A stretch of 64,000 bases of DNA from Solanum dulcamara (lineage: Eukaryota; Streptophyta; Magnoliopsida; Solanales; Solanaceae), in contig NC_077245.1 in the NCBI RefSeq assembly GCF_947179165.1, positions 26,298,240 through 26,362,239 on the forward strand, given 5' to 3'. Positions within the stretch are counted from its first letter, which is position 1, and every line of letters begins with the position of its first letter. This document shows, piece after piece, positions 61,227-64,000 of the stretch. Under the pieces are notes generated by a model, which was not told the origin of the DNA, made no database searches, and saw only the letters and a program-made list of their open reading frames with translations. The position numbers were made by a program, and so were the translations under genes.

Positions 61227-61231
61227 GATGA
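61227..61231 (+). repeat. Target site duplication (right), gatga
   Basis: It matches 49266-49270 and directly follows the LTR terminus. Confidence 0.85.
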
Positions 61232-62207
61232 AATGCTATGAATGATGGATTCTTTATGCTATAAGGATAATTCTTGCACATTTGACTCTCCAAATGTTTT
61301 AATGAGCTATTCTACCAAATATAATGTTTTGAATTCTCAAGCTATATGTTATGACTATTTTGAAGTATTAAACTATTTCTTGAGATTGATTTAGCACAGA
61401 ATGGGTCATTGAGGTGAGATTCGGTAAGGGAATCCTAGTAGCAACCATTTGTCTCATTACCTATGTGCCAACATAGAAGTCCTTGTAGGCTTAGACTAAT
61501 GGATCCATGAAAGCCCTTAAAGTTAAAGTTAAAGAAATGAATGAAGTTGACTAAGTTATAACCGGCAAGTAGTCTCCCCGGCCAATGTAGGAGGTTATGT
61601 TAGATTCCATGTAATAGTTCGCATGGTCTTAAATGCCAGTTATGGACATTTTCCCACAAAATAATTTTTTAAAAGGATATCTATATGATTGATTATGCAT
61701 GCATTGTATTATATTTTATATTACATAAATGTTTTAATGTTTTCTTAATATTTATGCATGCTTACATACTTAGTATATTCAAAGTACTAACGCATACTCT
61801 TTTGCCTATATGATATCACCATGTAAGGACTGGTTCTCCTCCTCATTCTCCTCCACGTGGCTAGTTGAGATTTCATTTGAAAACTACTTTTGGTGAGTTC
61901 CTATGTTCCGAGAACAATACTGCTTTATCTTTCTAGCTTATGATATATTGAGATTTTAGACACTTACTATGAAATTTCTTTCTATTATGATTGAGGGTGA
62001 ACTAGGGACTTTTCTTAGCCCCTTTAAATCTAAAAGTTAGAGGTATTATTGGGAATATGTAAGTTGGAGATTTACTATTATGGATTCTGCTTGTTTATCT
62101 ATTATCAGTACGTATGAAAGGCTAAAATAATGCTAAGAGGCTTGTTTGAGGTACTTTTGAGTTCCTCATTCTCCATGTCACATCTATTCCCTAGGCTTGG
62201 GTCATGA
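61232..62207 (+). mobile_element. 3' LTR of the copy B gypsy element, last part
   Basis: It resumes the LTR broken at 49270, aligns with 9985-10932 of copy A and ends cttgggtcatga (terminal ca lost). Homology between the two duplication copies stops here. Confidence 0.75.
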
Positions 62208-62612
62208 ACTTTACCTATTAAATTAAAGGATTCTGATTCCTCTTTCCAATGCCACTGAGTTTGCCTCATTTGGAGTTTGGAGTAAAACGTTATGTCTATT
62301 TTAATAAAACTCTGTCAAAAAGTCACTTGTTAACGACTGCCCTTCAAAGGCCATGAAGAGGAATATAAATCGCAAAAAGGAATCGTGCTCTAGCTTAGTG
62401 AAATTTAGATCATGGGTGAGGACCATGAGAGGGACCATGACCTGTGATAGGCACCACGACCCGTGGTTACCTTCGTATAATTTATCCCACCAACCCAACT
62501 CTAGCCTTCATCACCACAGGCTGTAATGGGGTTCACGGTCCATAGTGGATCCTCCGTCTAGGGGTTGGTTCAGTTATTTACTTAGGGGTGTATTGGTCTT
62601 TTCCTACTATTT
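62208..62612 (+). mobile_element. gypsy LTR fragment
   Basis: It contains words of the cacgacccgtgg/ccatgacc type (62405-62550) and the shared anchor aggggtgtattggtcttttc (62584-62603), as in other LTRs of the window. Its own start is not seen. It is interrupted at 62613 by another LTR. Confidence 0.5.
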
Positions 62613-64000
62613 TGTTACATCCCACACTCTTGAGCTCAGAATGTCTCTTAAGCTTCTTGAAAGTTATCAAGTGAGTCGGATAATCTACTACTCTATCAAA
62701 AAACTCTTAAGGAAAGAAAAATGCGACACCCCATGAGAGGGAAGGTTGGATATAGGGTTTATGAGAAGTCGGAAGGAGTTGGAGTTCAAGTAAAGAGTCA
62801 TAGGACTCGATTTACCTACGTAAGCTACTAACTTAGAAGTCTTACATACTTAAGTTACTTGAGTACATACCAAGCTTACCTAGCAAGGATTACATAGGTT
62901 CTTAAAATGAGACGAGATTATGAACCTACGAGTAAGAAGAAAGAATGACACATGGCAGCAAGAATAGGTGCCACGTGGCAGCATAGGAAAGTAACACATG
63001 GCAGAAGGTGACCCATCTACTTGGGTTCAAGTAGGTGACCCACCTGCTTGGGCAGTGGACCCCACTGCCATATGGCAGCTCCTAATTGGCTGCATAGATG
63101 TGTTGGCACAATAAGGGATGAACATGTGTCACCCTAAGGGGATAACATGTGTCACCTCCAAGTGCAGAAATAACCTCAGTTTCTATCCAAAACTTAGCCA
63201 AAAAAAAGAGAGAAAATGGTAGAGGAAAAGAAAGAGGCAGCCACGACTTGGAAGAGTTCAAGGTAAGTTCTCTAATTTTTCTCTGCGAATTAATTATCTA
63301 TGGTGTTACTTGATCACGTGGAATGTATATATGTACCTTATTATTCCTACGGAATTATTCCTTCATCTTTACACTTGGAAAAAATAGGAGAAAGTTGACA
63401 GAAAAACTTAGAGAGCCAAGGAGAGGGGCTACGAGTTTGGCCACCTTGAGGTAAGCCTCCAAATTTCATTCTGTGAATTAATTATTTAAGATATACCATG
63501 GTTTCATAACGATTTTTAATATCCTAAAACCACAATTTGGGCAGTGAAGAAGTGACCTGAATAGTGCACTCTATTTCAGCACCTTAAGAGGTTTGTGAGG
63601 TGGGTTTTGGCGAGTTTTGACCAATTTTGGGTAAGGTAAGGTCTTTCCTTTCAACTTGGATTTTATGGTGTTTTTATGAAGTTTATTAAAAGTCATGTAA
63701 GTGGCTGGAAATATAAAAAATCCATAAATATTCTTGACGATTCGAAACAAACTAAATTGGAGTCGCTATAGTTAAATTGTAGTCGAATCAAGGTGTTATG
63801 CTTGTGGTGTACGGCTGCAGGTGTGGTGGTGTGTTACAGGGCTTAATAGTATTATAAAAGAGGAGTGGTAGCTTCTGTTTGCATCCATATGACCCCCATT
63901 TCGTATAGTTAAAGGTTTTATGAAATAAAGATTAAAGACCCTATTTTGGTATCATAATTTTAAGCAAGTTGTTTGGAGCTTATGTTGTGTAATGTTGCCA
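62613..64000 (+). mobile_element. LTR of the 11309-20545 family, plus strand, cut by window end
   Basis: It starts tgttacatcccacactcttg and matches the reverse complement of 14780 down to about 13360. A perfect G-box palindrome (gccacgtggc, 62971-62980) lies in the U3 part at the same distance from the LTR start as in the other copies. The rest of the element is outside the window. Confidence 0.75.

Larger units (their letters stand above)
38738..62207. repeat. Large direct duplication, copy B
   Basis: It is collinear with 1-10932 at an offset of 38737 at the left end. It is lengthened by the nested 12-kb element (49271-61226) and by pol sequence that copy A lost, and shortened by a 2417-bp deletion at a gcctaa word (44627-44632). 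Homology ends at the LTR terminus (gggtcatga). The left limit cannot be placed because copy A starts before the window. Confidence 0.9.

Overview
This window reads as nuclear DNA of a flowering plant, most likely a eudicot. Solanaceae is my best guess from the style of its Ty3/gypsy elements; no single-copy gene fixes it. The evidence is layer upon layer of decayed plant Ty3/gypsy LTR retrotransposons with initiator-Met-type primer binding sites, reverse transcriptase, integrase and chromodomain-type C-termini, in AT-rich DNA with almost no long open frames. I found no rRNA, tRNA, CRISPR or bacterial-type features.

Only two intact gene candidates are visible. They are near-identical copies of one intronless gene on the minus strand (50-289 and 38787-39026). 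Each encodes a 79-residue secreted cysteine-rich peptide with a defensin-like C..CxxxC..CxC core and a C-terminal CCC. They sit at the left ends of two copies of a large direct duplication with a fixed offset of 38737 bp: copy A (1-10932, open at the left window edge) and copy B (38738-62207). Both copies carry the gene, its 5' flank, a very long LTR and part of a second gypsy element.

Layout. 1-1.27 kb: peptide gene A and flank. 1.27-6.0 kb: long LTR of a Tekay/Del-like element with internal tandem duplications. 6.0-9.2 kb: gag and gag-pro remnants split by a minus-strand LTR. 9.2-10.9 kb: 3' LTR. 10.9-20.7 kb: a minus-strand LTR split by a nested minus-strand element (11309-20545) with clear PBS and polypurine tract. 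20.7-21.75 kb: minus-strand integrase/chromodomain end of another element. 21.75-37.98 kb: a plus-strand gypsy element whose 3' LTR was split by a sister element (28343-37735, 5-bp target duplication atgtc). 37.98-38.74 kb: unassigned AT-rich DNA. 38.74-62.2 kb: duplication copy B, whose gypsy 3' LTR contains a complete but dead Tekay-like element (49271-61226, target duplication gatga). 62.2-64 kb: an LTR fragment interrupted by a plus-strand LTR of the family seen at 11309-20545.

The elements do not work together as a system; all coding parts are pseudogenes. The main points of interest are these. The peptide gene pair is nearly unmutated (1 difference in about 310 bp) between flanks that differ by about 7 percent and LTRs that differ by about 12 percent. 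The two duplication copies carry reciprocal microhomology deletions. A perfect 26-nt hairpin inside the long LTR keeps full pairing in both copies through a paired double substitution. Several LTRs share one anchor sequence next to clusters of short palindromic words that differ between LTRs.
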